Origin: Pseudooceanicola marinus
GTDB taxonomy: Bacteria; Pseudomonadota; Alphaproteobacteria; Rhodobacterales; Rhodobacteraceae
Direction of reading: 5' to 3'
Assembly: GCF_020177265.1 (NCBI RefSeq)
Contig: NZ_JAIVMC010000001.1
Coordinates: 806,001 to 870,000 of the forward strand
DNA length: 64,000 nucleotides
Shown here: piece by piece, positions 48,520 through 56,210 of the stretch
Numbering within the stretch: position 1 is the first letter of the stretch
Layout of the letters: each line of letters begins with the position of its first letter
Program-made: the position numbers and the translations under genes
The notes under the pieces: generated by a model
The model's database searches: none
Told to the model about the DNA's origin: nothing
What the model saw: only the letters and a program-made list of their open reading frames with translations

Positions 48520-48795
48520 ATGACAACACTTGATATGCTCCTGGCCCACTTCGGCGGCACACCCTTAATTCCTCTTGAGGTGGCGGCTCAATACTGGGGC
48601 TATGAGGCAGACACATTGGCCAGGAAAGTCGACAGTGGGGAAGTCCGAGTACCCTACTTTCGGCTCGACGAACGTCAAAAGGCAGCTCGTCTCATGATGC
48701 TTACAGACATTGCCACTATCATCGAGGAGCGCCATCGTGCAGCGCGCGCCAACTTTGAAAAAAAATGGCAAGACGATGGTGAAGAAGACGGCTGA
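48520..48795 (+). CDS. Pyocin-activator PrtN-like DNA-binding protein
   Basis: A 91-residue protein that matches the PrtN pattern along its length: LLAHFGGTPLIPLEVAAQ, YWGYEADTLARKVDSGEV, then PYFRLDERQKAARLM. The fold is a MerR-like winged helix. In Pseudomonas PrtN activates pyocin genes; family members next to integrases may instead act as excisionases or element regulators, which is an inference. GGAGG precedes the ATG at 48520. Confidence 0.8.
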   Translation: MTTLDMLLAHFGGTPLIPLEVAAQYWGYEADTLARKVDSGEVRVPYFRLDERQKAARLMMLTDIATIIEERHRAARANFEKKWQDDGEEDG

Positions 48796-48830
48796 CATGC
48801 TATGCGAATAGAGGAGGCTGAAGCGAACAA

Positions 48831-49347
48831 ATGACAGGTCGTAAGCTCTCAATTCGATCCCCAACCGAGAGGTCACTCAAGGGACCTTCGAGTGTCAATT
48901 CCGGCGCGGTGGCAGGGCAGATCGCCTATCTCTCCCAAGCCGAGGAAGATGACGCCGACTACGTGGTGATCGACACGCCGCCCCATGCCGGCGGCACGAT
49001 CGACGCGGCGATCCGTGCAGCGGACCTGGTGGTCATTCCCATTCGTCCGGGCCCCTTTGACATCAACGCGGCCGCGGGCATGGTCGAGATCATGAAGCAG
49101 ACCGGCCGGCCGGGGATCTTCGTCCTGAGTCAGGTGGCTTCCGTCGGGCCCGAGGGCGACGACACTGCGGCGGTGCTGCAGGAGCTCTATCCGGACGTGC
49201 CGGTAGCCAAGGCGCGGCTCGGCCAGAGAAAGGCGTTCATGCAGGCGCTGATTTCGGGCCAGGCGATCACGGAATTCGACCGGCCGAGCTCAAAGGCCGT
49301 GGGGGGAGATCAAGGCGCTGTTCCGGGAGGTGCGGAGCAGGCTGTGA
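48831..49347 (+). pseudogene. ParA-type partition ATPase remnant
   Basis: The readable part matches the C-terminal half of a plasmid-type ParA: YVVIDTPPHAGGTIDAA (Walker B region), ADLVVIPIRPGPFD and VPVAKARLGQRKAFMQAL. The Walker A (KGGxGKT-type) half is missing; the sequence before residue 40 does not fit. Near 49301 a run of six G shifts the frame; with five G it would continue EIKALFREVRSRL and stop at 49347. Both defects show it is dead. It points to a plasmid origin of the flanking DNA. Confidence 0.75.
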
Positions 49348-49411
49348 CCGCGATTTGCGGCACCACGAGGAGACCTCACCTTCGATGTGCAGGCAGAGCA
49401 AGGACGATCAA

Positions 49412-50500
49412 GTGTCGGAAGAACCGCAGACATCCACGCCGACAGACCTCTCGGCCTCAGCCAGGAACTACGCTCGCGAGGAAGATGCTCGCGCCATCGG
49501 ATCGAACGTCCTCGGGCTGATCAATATCTTCGGTCAGCACATAAACCTCGAGACCCTGGATGGCGTGACACTGGCCTACGACTATGGGGAAGCCCTGAGA
49601 GAACTGGATCGCGGAGTCGAGACATCCTCTGAGCTGTCGTTCAGCAAGGAGTGGGGCATCGGCATCGCGATGACCCCGGCGGTTCTTCGTGAGGGCGTTC
49701 TGAAATCGCACATCCTGTTCAATGCGGCCTTCTTGGAAGGCCTCATGGAGGAGCCCGACAGCGAGGCCTGCCAGGAGGCAGTTCACACCATCGCCCACGA
49801 ATGTGCGCATGTCGAAATCAACGCCATCAAGGATCGGCAATTTCCAGGCATGATCCTCCGTTACAGGGCGGAAACCTGGTATGAAGCGCTCCGCCTGGAG
49901 GTCATCGAGGCCTCGTGGGATGAGTATGCCGCCTGCCGTATCTCTGCAGGCTTCGGTAAAGACCCGTCCGAGAACTATCAGAGCGTCTTCCTGAACATCC
50001 TTGGCGAAGCGGGACCGAATGTGCGGGAGGCGATCCTGAAGTGTCGGCACGATGCCGATTACGACGCGCTCATGATCGAAGCGCAGCGGAACACCGGTAA
50101 CCTCGTAAAATATGCCTCCTACGTGCTGGGCACCGCCGATGGACTCGGTCAGGACATTGAAGCCGACCTTCGAGAGATATCGGAGGCCCTCGAGGGGCAC
50201 TGGTTCTCTCCGTTCTTCCAGCGTCTGCGCGACGCTCATCGCGTTCTCTGGGAGCGCTACGGGCAGTGGGAAAGCCTGACGGAGTTCGAGACGATCGCTG
50301 ATATCTGGCTCGAAATGCTCGCAGACCGCGGCGTGGAGGTCACCCCGCAGGAGGACGGCAGGATGTATGTGAACATCCCCTTCCGGGCGGATACCAGCTC
50401 CTTTCAAGCCATGATGTGGGGGATCCGGCAGGCGACCAAGGGGAGCCAGAGTTGGCAGATGCCAACCGATCAGGATTACAAGGATTCCGATCCGTCCTGA
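49412..50500 (+). CDS. Putative HExxH metalloprotein
   Basis: A 362-residue soluble protein without a recognised family. The helix AVHTIAHECAHVEINAI contains the zinc-metallopeptidase motif HExxH at H129-H133 (numbered from the GTG at 49412). A second acidic helix, SWDEYAACRISAG, follows at a distance suited to a third ligand. The start is uncertain: GTG at 49412 has AAGGA before it, and ATG at 49385 is the alternative. A parS-like palindrome lies inside its last codons. It is followed by the hypothetical gene at 50609. Confidence 0.65.
   Translation: MSEEPQTSTPTDLSASARNYAREEDARAIGSNVLGLINIFGQHINLETLDGVTLAYDYGEALRELDRGVETSSELSFSKEWGIGIAMTPAVLREGVLKSHILFNAAFLEGLMEEPDSEACQEAVHTIAHECAHVEINAIKDRQFPGMILRYRAETWYEALRLEVIEASWDEYAACRISAGFGKDPSENYQSVFLNILGEAGPNVREAILKCRHDADYDALMIEAQRNTGNLVKYASYVLGTADGLGQDIEADLREISEALEGHWFSPFFQRLRDAHRVLWERYGQWESLTEFETIADIWLEMLADRGVEVTPQEDGRMYVNIPFRADTSSFQAMMWGIRQATKGSQSWQMPTDQDYKDSDPS
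50451..50466. repeat. parS-like palindrome 1 (centre GA)
   Basis: GTTGGCAGATGCCAAC: the two 7-bp arms are perfectly inverted around GA. It lies in the 3' end of the HExxH gene. It has the same arms as the sites at 51367, 57501 and 60973. Confidence 0.7.
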
Positions 50501-50608
50501 GCAAGCCCTCGGCATGACAGGAGCCCGCAGATTTCACGACGGCCGTTGCCTCTTCCTATTTGAACTGGGTAGAACGCCCGTCTTTTCTCTTCTTACCGAT
50601 CGCGCTGA

Positions 50609-51151
50609 ATGACAAATCCGCCACCGCCACAGAGCATTTACTGGGACCCTTTCTTCGTCGCTGGCCAGGAAATTGCCCTGGCGCATCTCGATCCGTTCGA
50701 GTTCTTCTGCCCTACGCCGGACGGCAACAACCGGCGTGTGCGGGTAGTCTACAAATCGCACGTTTTCACCAGGGCGCATGTCGAGGGAGACCATCCGGAC
50801 GAGATGTGTTTCGATCAACGGATCTTCTGCCCGGACCGCTACGCCGATAGTCACAACCTTCAGCCGATCCTGGCGGGGCTGCCAGGGGCTCGGGTGTTCC
50901 AGACCTGGGAGAAGCGTAACTACGTTTTTCTCGCGGTCGAGACACCGCAGAGAGACGACCGGTATCACCTGTTCTTCGAGGTCAAGAAGATCAACAGGAA
51001 GCGCGACAAGCACATCGAACTCCGCGTCGAGAGCGCTTATCGCAGGGAGGATTCGCCCTACGCCCCGCCCAACAGGCCGAATGCCGTCCGGTTCGCCATG
51101 CTGATCCAGAACGTGTTCATGGGACGACCGCTGGTCTTCGCCACCCGTTGA
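50609..51151 (+). CDS. Hypothetical protein, 180 residues
   Basis: Not recognised. It is soluble and rich in Arg, Phe and Pro, with motifs YWDPFFVAGQEIALAHLDPF and HLFFEVKKINRKRDKH. It could be a small enzyme or nucleic-acid-binding protein, but no catalytic pattern is clear. No strong ribosome-binding site is seen. A perfect 9-bp hairpin follows the gene by about 30 bp. Confidence 0.6.
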   Translation: MTNPPPPQSIYWDPFFVAGQEIALAHLDPFEFFCPTPDGNNRRVRVVYKSHVFTRAHVEGDHPDEMCFDQRIFCPDRYADSHNLQPILAGLPGARVFQTWEKRNYVFLAVETPQRDDRYHLFFEVKKINRKRDKHIELRVESAYRREDSPYAPPNRPNAVRFAMLIQNVFMGRPLVFATR

Positions 51152-51182
51152 GACGTCTCAAAGAGGGTGCCTGAAAAGTTAG

Positions 51183-51204
51183 AGGGCTGCCCGAAGGCAG
51201 CCCT
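51183..51204. terminator. Hairpin after the gene at 50609
   Basis: AGGGCTGCC and GGCAGCCCT pair perfectly around CGAA. No T-run follows, so it is a weak or Rho-dependent terminator or an mRNA end structure. Confidence 0.6.
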
Positions 51205-51366
51205 GGGATCCGACTTACCACTTGCCATCCGCTCGCGCGAAAACCGTAAAGGTGGGTGGGCGCTGTTTCAGCCGGTCTGTCGCCCTGTCATCCACATATA
51301 GGGTGAAAGCAAAGAAATCAACAAAGAACCGCGCTGTGACAGTCTGCGCAACGTCCCCTCCTCCGA

Positions 51367-51382
51367 GTTGGCAGCTGCCAAC
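51367..51382. repeat. parS-like palindrome 2 (perfect)
   Basis: GTTGGCAGCTGCCAAC is a perfect 16-bp palindrome. It fits the published repABC parS consensus GTTNNCNGCNGNNAAC as I recall it. It lies 1 bp from the stop codon of the ImmA/IrrE gene. Confidence 0.75.
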
Positions 51383-51383
51383 A

Positions 51384-52157
51384 TCAGTCCGCAAGCATGC
51401 GCTCGTCCTGCACGACCAGCAGCGTCAGGACCACATCGTCATAGATGCGCACAGTCTGTTCCTTGATCGGTATCTCGTCCGCCCATGGCTTGTCGAACCA
51501 GGCATCCGCTCCGCTCGCGCGCAGCATTCTGTCTTCTGGCCCTCCTCCGAACAGAACGTCGAACGCGAGACTGTCTTTGTCCAAGTGGTCCATGGGGAAC
51601 CATCGCTGGTCCACCTTCGGCGAGCGCGTGAACCACTTTCGCCCCTTCGGCGTATGACAGACGAGAAAGCTTGGCAGCGTGTTGCGCTCAACCAGCCGGA
51701 TCGCCGCGGCCGTCAGGCTCATGTCGAAGTCCTCGGCCATCGCCCTGATGGTTCCCATGTCGAACCGGTTGTTGTAGCCACGGAGGCTCTCACGGATCAG
51801 GAACTCGGGCATCAAGAGTTGCGCGGCAAAGCGGTCGGCAGCACGCTCTGGAAGTTTCCCGATCGTGCTGCCTGTCTCGATATCGTCAGACTGGCACATC
51901 AGGGTCTGACCCCGATGGCATTGCCAATGGCCGATCTCGTGTGCCAGCGAGAAACGCCTCCGACGAGGGTTTCCATCCGGCTTCAGGGAGATCTTCGCAC
52001 GGTTCCCCGCACCAATAATCCGGGCCTCGCACCCGTGCAGGTGGCGGTATTGAACGCGCGCGTTCTGCGTCCAGGCGATGGCCTCCAAGTCGATCTGCTC
52101 GGGGCGCGAGATCCCAAATTCCCTTAGCAACTCCTCTGGATCACGGATGGTGCGCAT
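51384..52157 (-). CDS. ImmA/IrrE-family metallo-endopeptidase
   Basis: A 257-residue protease of the family that cleaves repressors or anti-sigma-like factors in response to stress (ImmA of ICEBs1, IrrE of Deinococcus). The HExxH motif is AHEIGHW (H73, E74, H77) and the downstream acidic helix is ERAADRFAAQLLMP. It is the third gene of a coupled run with the sigma-like and acidic genes (start overlaps the preceding stop, TGATG). Its natural target is likely an operon partner or a nearby HTH regulator, which is an inference. Confidence 0.9.
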   Translation of the reverse strand: MRTIRDPEELLREFGISRPEQIDLEAIAWTQNARVQYRHLHGCEARIIGAGNRAKISLKPDGNPRRRRFSLAHEIGHWQCHRGQTLMCQSDDIETGSTIGKLPERAADRFAAQLLMPEFLIRESLRGYNNRFDMGTIRAMAEDFDMSLTAAAIRLVERNTLPSFLVCHTPKGRKWFTRSPKVDQRWFPMDHLDKDSLAFDVLFGGGPEDRMLRASGADAWFDKPWADEIPIKEQTVRIYDDVVLTLLVVQDERMLAD

Positions 52158-52567
52158 CACTCATCGTCATCCCAATCGTCACCCGTGAGCTCCTGCAGGT
52201 CCTCAAGGACCCCCTCCAGATCGCCGTCATGCTCCTTCTCGAAGTTTCGGGCGGCCATCGTCAGGTCAGGGTTGCCGGCAACGATCGCTGCGATCTGCGC
52301 GCGAAGCTCGTCCTGGGATTTTTGCTGCTCTTTCCGCTTCTGGCGTTCATTATGCAGGTCGACCGCCTTGCGAGCGCCCTGCAGGCGCCGCTGGCCACCC
52401 TCTGCGAGGGCAGATGCGAAGAGATCGTCCATTTCCTTGTCGAACGCGTTGATATCGACGCCCTCTTCCCGAAGCTCCGCCTCGATCTCGGCGTCGCTCA
52501 TGGCAAAGACATCCTCCACCATCTCGTCTTCGAGACGGGTCAATCCGGGGTCCTTCTTTTTCGTCAT
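52157..52567 (-). CDS. Acidic/charged protein between sigma-like and protease genes
   Basis: A 136-residue soluble protein with no recognised family. It is highly charged: an acidic N-terminal half (SDAEIEAELREEGVD), a basic centre (HNERQKRKEQQKSQDEL) and a very acidic C-terminus ending GDDWDDDE. It is predicted mostly helical and perhaps partly disordered. The ATG overlaps the sigma-like gene stop by 4 bp. Position between a sigma-like protein and a protease makes it a candidate antagonist and proteolysis target, but no sequence evidence proves this. Confidence 0.65.
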   Translation of the reverse strand: MTKKKDPGLTRLEDEMVEDVFAMSDAEIEAELREEGVDINAFDKEMDDLFASALAEGGQRRLQGARKAVDLHNERQKRKEQQKSQDELRAQIAAIVAGNPDLTMAARNFEKEHDGDLEGVLEDLQELTGDDWDDDE

Positions 52568-53121
52568 CGGTTATCACCTTGGGCCCGGTAGTTCTCGATT
52601 TTTCGATTCATTCTTCTTCGGACCGTTTCATATGAGGTCTTGCTTCCGAAGAGCTCGACCAGCTCTTCCGGCGTGCTGTTGTTGAGCAGACCTTCTACGA
52701 GAAGTTGCACTTCCCAATCGTCACCGCACAGTTCGATGGCCTTCGCGTGTTGCTCCTCACGGAACTCGCGGGCCTCGAGCGCGGCTTCGGTCGATGGTTC
52801 TTCATCCCGCCATTCTTCTCGTATCGAGAGCTCTTCGCGTTTGTCGGCGGCGACCTTTCTCCGCTTCGCGGCATTGGACGTGATGCTCTGCATCACCTTG
52901 TCCAGATGGCGCACGATATCGACGGAACGGTTCCATCGTCTCCTCCCCATTGCTGTGCTTGCGATGGCTTCATGCAGCAACCCCTCAGGGTCTCCCGCAA
53001 ACCAGGCGCGCCTTTTGGCTACTGCCGCGAGCCTTCGCTTCTGTTCGGCTGACAGGTTTCGAATTGCCTCGGTGGCGTCTTCGGGGGTGTAGAACTTGTC
53101 TACGTCTTTGTCGTCTTTCAT
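52564..53121 (-). CDS. Sigma-70-like protein (ECF-size)
   Basis: A 185-residue protein with a sigma-2-like N-terminal part (DPEGLLHEAIASTAMGRRRW and VDIVRHLDKVMQSITSN) and a C-terminal helix-turn-helix, STPEELVELFGSKTSYETVRRR, reminiscent of region 4. The match is weak but in both places at the right spacing. It leads the operon with the acidic protein and the ImmA/IrrE gene, and it diverges from the ubiquitin-like operon across a 319-bp gap. Confidence 0.7.
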   Translation of the reverse strand: MKDDKDVDKFYTPEDATEAIRNLSAEQKRRLAAVAKRRAWFAGDPEGLLHEAIASTAMGRRRWNRSVDIVRHLDKVMQSITSNAAKRRKVAADKREELSIREEWRDEEPSTEAALEAREFREEQHAKAIELCGDDWEVQLLVEGLLNNSTPEELVELFGSKTSYETVRRRMNRKIENYRAQGDNR

Positions 53122-53440
53122 GAGCCGCTCGATTGCCTGTCACTCGTATATGCTCCCGAGAAGCTGCCCATCGGACATCGTCTTCGGAATTTTTCCGAGG
53201 GCTTCGATTTTCGGGAGCGCCGACGGAGAGCACACCATACCAAGTTGTGCCCCAAAATTCACCGTCAATATCTGGTAGAAGCGCAGGCCTCGCCGTGCCG
53301 CTATAGGCCCGGTATCAGGCGACGCGAAACATTTTTGAGAATTTTCTGGCGGCAGCGTCCGATGGGCCGCCTGTCGGGAGCATAGGGGGCATAAGGCGCC
53401 TGCTGCGGGCGTCGAGCAGACAAGAAAAGGATTTGCTGCC
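53122..53440. promoter_or_regulatory. Shared promoter region, sigma-like operon / ubiquitin-like operon
   Basis: A 319-bp divergent gap, with AT-rich segments at 53180-53215 and 53330-53350 (GAAACATTTTTGAGAATTTT). No clear -35/-10 pair or inverted repeat was identified. It must contain the promoter of the ubiquitin-like operon and may be read by the sigma-like protein. Confidence 0.45.
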
Positions 53441-53980
53441 ATGTCTACCGAACCGATCGAAATCGAAGATCTCCTGGCCGCCCTGGAGGCCGGCCGCAAG
53501 CCCCGCGACCACGGGCCCTACAAGGTCCAGGTCGGCGACCACGACCTGAAGTTCACCGACGCCGTCATCGACGATCCGACGCCCACCGGCCGCCAGATCA
53601 TCGAGGGGGCCGGCTTCCGCAAGGCCGAGGAACATCTCGTGTTCCAGGTGCTGCGCAACGGTGAACTCGAGGAACTGCGCCTCGAGGAAACCACGGACCT
53701 GCGCCCCGGCCAGGTCGAGCGCTTCCTGGTCTTCCCGAGCGCGGAATCCTTCCGCTTCGACATCGATGGCAAGCGTCTCGAGTGGGGCCACAAGGTCATC
53801 AGCGGGCGCGTGCTCAAGAAGCTGGCCGGGGTCGATCCCGCCAAGTTCGCCGTTTGGCAGGTGATCCCCGGCAAGGATGACATCCTGATCGGCGACACCG
53901 ATCTGATCTGTCTCGCGGATGCGGGCCTGGAGCACTTCTTCACCGGCGTGCCCCAGACCACGGAAGGCGGTGCGGCATGA
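53441..53980 (+). CDS. Multi-ubiquitin domain protein (tandem ubiquitin-like)
   Basis: A 179-residue protein of the bacterial multi-ubiquitin family. Two beta-grasp-like segments can be laid out: about residues 25-98 (PYKVQVGDHDLKFTD to VERFLVFPS) and 101-171 (SFRFDIDGKRLEW to ADAGLEHFFTG). The C-terminus is TTEGGAA, i.e. a di-glycine (G176-G177) followed by two alanines that would need removal before activation. It is the first gene, and its last 4 bp overlap the E2-like gene. It is the likely modifier of the system encoded by the next three genes. Confidence 0.9.
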   Translation: MSTEPIEIEDLLAALEAGRKPRDHGPYKVQVGDHDLKFTDAVIDDPTPTGRQIIEGAGFRKAEEHLVFQVLRNGELEELRLEETTDLRPGQVERFLVFPSAESFRFDIDGKRLEWGHKVISGRVLKKLAGVDPAKFAVWQVIPGKDDILIGDTDLICLADAGLEHFFTGVPQTTEGGAA

Positions 53981-54357
53981 GCCTCCTCCCCCGTCAGGAT
54001 CGCCGCTACCTCGAGGGTCGCGGCCTCACCGTTCGCGAGGTCATCGAAGGCGGAAAGAAGGGCGTGATCCTCACCGGGATCACGCTGCCGGAAGGCAAGT
54101 ATCAGGTCGCCCAGGCGGATATCCTGATCCTGCTGCCGCCCTCGTATCCCGAGGTCGCCCCCGACATGTTCTACGCCGTGCCGCATCTGAAGCTCCTTGC
54201 CGGCCAGCGTGAGCCCCGCTGCACGCAGGCACGCCAGGCCTTCGATGGCCAGAACTGGCAGCGCTGGTCTCGCCACAACAACCAGTGGCGTCCCGGCACC
54301 GACGGCATCTGGACCATGCTGAAGCGGGTCGAAGAGGCCCTGGAGGTGGCGGCATGA
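53977..54357 (+). CDS. E2-like ubiquitin-conjugating protein (prokaryotic type)
   Basis: A 126-residue protein with the E2-type strand and loop LLPPSYPEVAPDMFYAVPHL, then REPRCTQARQAFDG and QRWSRHNNQWRPGTDGI, which are typical of the prokaryotic E2 family found beside multi-ubiquitin genes. C82 is the only cysteine and so the candidate thioester residue. The canonical eukaryotic HPN motif is not seen. It is coupled by 4-bp ATGA overlaps to the genes on both sides. Confidence 0.85.
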   Translation: MSLLPRQDRRYLEGRGLTVREVIEGGKKGVILTGITLPEGKYQVAQADILILLPPSYPEVAPDMFYAVPHLKLLAGQREPRCTQARQAFDGQNWQRWSRHNNQWRPGTDGIWTMLKRVEEALEVAA

Positions 54358-55763
54358 AGCGCAGCGACATCACCCTCCACGCCCGTCACCGCGACAAGCT
54401 GCAGGCGCTGCTCGCGCACCCCCGTGGGCACGAGGGCGCCGCCTACATGCTGCTCGGCAAAAGCGAGATCGCGCAGGACCCCTGGGACCTCGAGCCGCGG
54501 ACCCGTTACACCTCCTACGAGGTCATCGCGATCCCGCAGGAAGACCGCGTCGATGCCAGCGACAAGCATGTCACCTGGAACACCAACTCTTTCGCCCAGC
54601 TCTGTCGCCAGGCCAAGGAGGAAGGCCTGGTGCCGGCGATCGTTCATAGTCACCCGGGAGGCTTCGACGGTTTCTCGGACCAGGACGATCGCAACGAGCG
54701 CGACCTCTTCACCATGGCTTGGAACCGTAACGGCGAGGGGACACGCCTGGTGAGCGTCGTGCAGGTCGGTGACGGCCTCTACCGGGCACGGGTCTGGGAA
54801 GACGACATGACACCCCTGCCCTGTCACCGGGTGACCGTCATCGGCACTCGGCTCGAGATCCAGTCGACCGACGTGCCGACCCCGTCGGAAGCCTTGGCCC
54901 GGCAGGCACTGGCCTTCGGGCCGGAGGTCAACGGACTCCTCAAGCAGCTCTCCGTTGCCGTGGTCGGCTGCGGCGGCACCGGAAGCCCGGTGGTCCATCT
55001 TCTCGCTCGCCTCGGCGTGGGGCGCATCGTGGTCATCGACGATGACGTGGTCGAGCATTCCAACCTGAACCGTCTGTATGGCGCGACCCGAAAGGATGCC
55101 GAAAACGCGGTGCCCAAGGTCGACGTCATGGCGCGCGAGGTGACGATGATGGGTCTCGACGTCGAGATCCGGTCGATGAACAGCTGGGTGGATGCGCCGC
55201 ATATCCGTGACGCGCTGAAATCCTGCGACGTCATCTTCGGATGCACGGACGATCACGCCGGGCGCCTCTACCTGAACCGCGTGGCGCACTTCTACCTGAT
55301 CCCGGTCATCGATGTCGGGCTGGTCCTCATGCCCCGTGACGATGGTGAGCCCGGCCTCCTCGAGATGGCCGCGCGGGTCAGCGTGCTGTTTCCCACGACG
55401 GCGTGCCACGGCTGCCGCGGCACAGTCGATCGCGTCAGGGCTCGCGAAGAGGACCTCCAGCGATCGGACCCCGCCGAATATGAACGGCAGAAGACCGAAG
55501 CCTACGTCCGCGGCGGAGGTAATCCCGCGCCGGCCGTCGTGACCTTCACCTCCGAGGCCGCCACCATGGCAGTGAACGAACTTCTTGCCGGTCTCGTCGA
55601 CTTCCGCGGCGGCGGCGGATGGACATGGCAACGCTATCGCAAGCTCGACAAGGGTTTCGAGCGTTCGCAGGCGGCGCAGCCCCGGCCGGACTGCCCGGTC
55701 TGCGGCAGCGAGGAATACTGGGGCCTCGGCGACATCGAGCCGTTCCTGGATCGTATCGGGTGA
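54354..55763 (+). CDS. JAMM deubiquitinase fused to E1-like ThiF adenylyltransferase
   Basis: A 469-residue two-domain protein. Residues 1-150 form a JAB/JAMM metalloprotease: E27, HSH (H98, H100), S108 and D111 in HSHPGGFDGFSDQD. Residues 195-469 are E1-like: nucleotide motif GCGGTGS (205-211), D229/D230, N237/N239/R240 in HSNLNR, and CTDDHAGR (297-304). Zinc-type pairs are C351/C354 (CHGC) and C447/C450 (CPVC). Fusion of activator and processing protease in one chain suits a compact modifier system: JAMM could trim the GG-AA tail and also reverse conjugation. Confidence 0.93.
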   Translation: MKRSDITLHARHRDKLQALLAHPRGHEGAAYMLLGKSEIAQDPWDLEPRTRYTSYEVIAIPQEDRVDASDKHVTWNTNSFAQLCRQAKEEGLVPAIVHSHPGGFDGFSDQDDRNERDLFTMAWNRNGEGTRLVSVVQVGDGLYRARVWEDDMTPLPCHRVTVIGTRLEIQSTDVPTPSEALARQALAFGPEVNGLLKQLSVAVVGCGGTGSPVVHLLARLGVGRIVVIDDDVVEHSNLNRLYGATRKDAENAVPKVDVMAREVTMMGLDVEIRSMNSWVDAPHIRDALKSCDVIFGCTDDHAGRLYLNRVAHFYLIPVIDVGLVLMPRDDGEPGLLEMAARVSVLFPTTACHGCRGTVDRVRAREEDLQRSDPAEYERQKTEAYVRGGGNPAPAVVTFTSEAATMAVNELLAGLVDFRGGGGWTWQRYRKLDKGFERSQAAQPRPDCPVCGSEEYWGLGDIEPFLDRIG

Positions 55764-55768
55764 GTGGC

Positions 55769-56128
55769 ATGATGATCGACATTCTGCGGAAGAGCCTCGA
55801 GCTCTTCCGCCTCATTCCGCGAAGTGCCCTGGTCGCCAGGGTAACACCCACACACCCGACGCCGGATCAGATCGTGCCGGGTGAGATGACCATCGTGCGC
55901 GATGGCGTCGACAAATGGGCCTGCTTCCACTGCCCAGGTGGCTGCGGCGAAACCATCAAGCTGTCCCTCAGCAAGAACCGGAGGCCCAGGTGGACGGCCA
56001 TGTCAGACTGGCTGAGGCGCCCGACCATCTCGCCGTCAGTCCGCCAGACGAACGAGTGCCGGTGTCACTTCTGGATCCGGCAGGGGCGGATTGACTGGTG
56101 CAAGGACAGCGGTCCGGGGTCGGGATGA
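55769..56128 (+). CDS. DUF6527 cysteine/zinc protein of the ubiquitin-like operon
   Basis: A 119-residue protein with six cysteines and a histidine in a DUF6527 pattern: CFHCPGGCG (C52, C55, C59), then ECRCHFWIRQGRIDWC (C97, C99, H100, C111). WLRRPTISPSVRQT in between is also characteristic. It likely binds zinc and may serve as a substrate adaptor or ligase-like factor, by position only. It starts 5 bp after the E1-JAMM stop codon. Confidence 0.85.
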   Translation: MMIDILRKSLELFRLIPRSALVARVTPTHPTPDQIVPGEMTIVRDGVDKWACFHCPGGCGETIKLSLSKNRRPRWTAMSDWLRRPTISPSVRQTNECRCHFWIRQGRIDWCKDSGPGSG

Positions 56129-56210
56129 CCGCCAGCGTTCGGGTTGCGTTCGGGGACGCCCAAGGAGCCGGCGTGCCATGCTATTCCTGTCAGCAACATG
56201 GAGTGATCTG

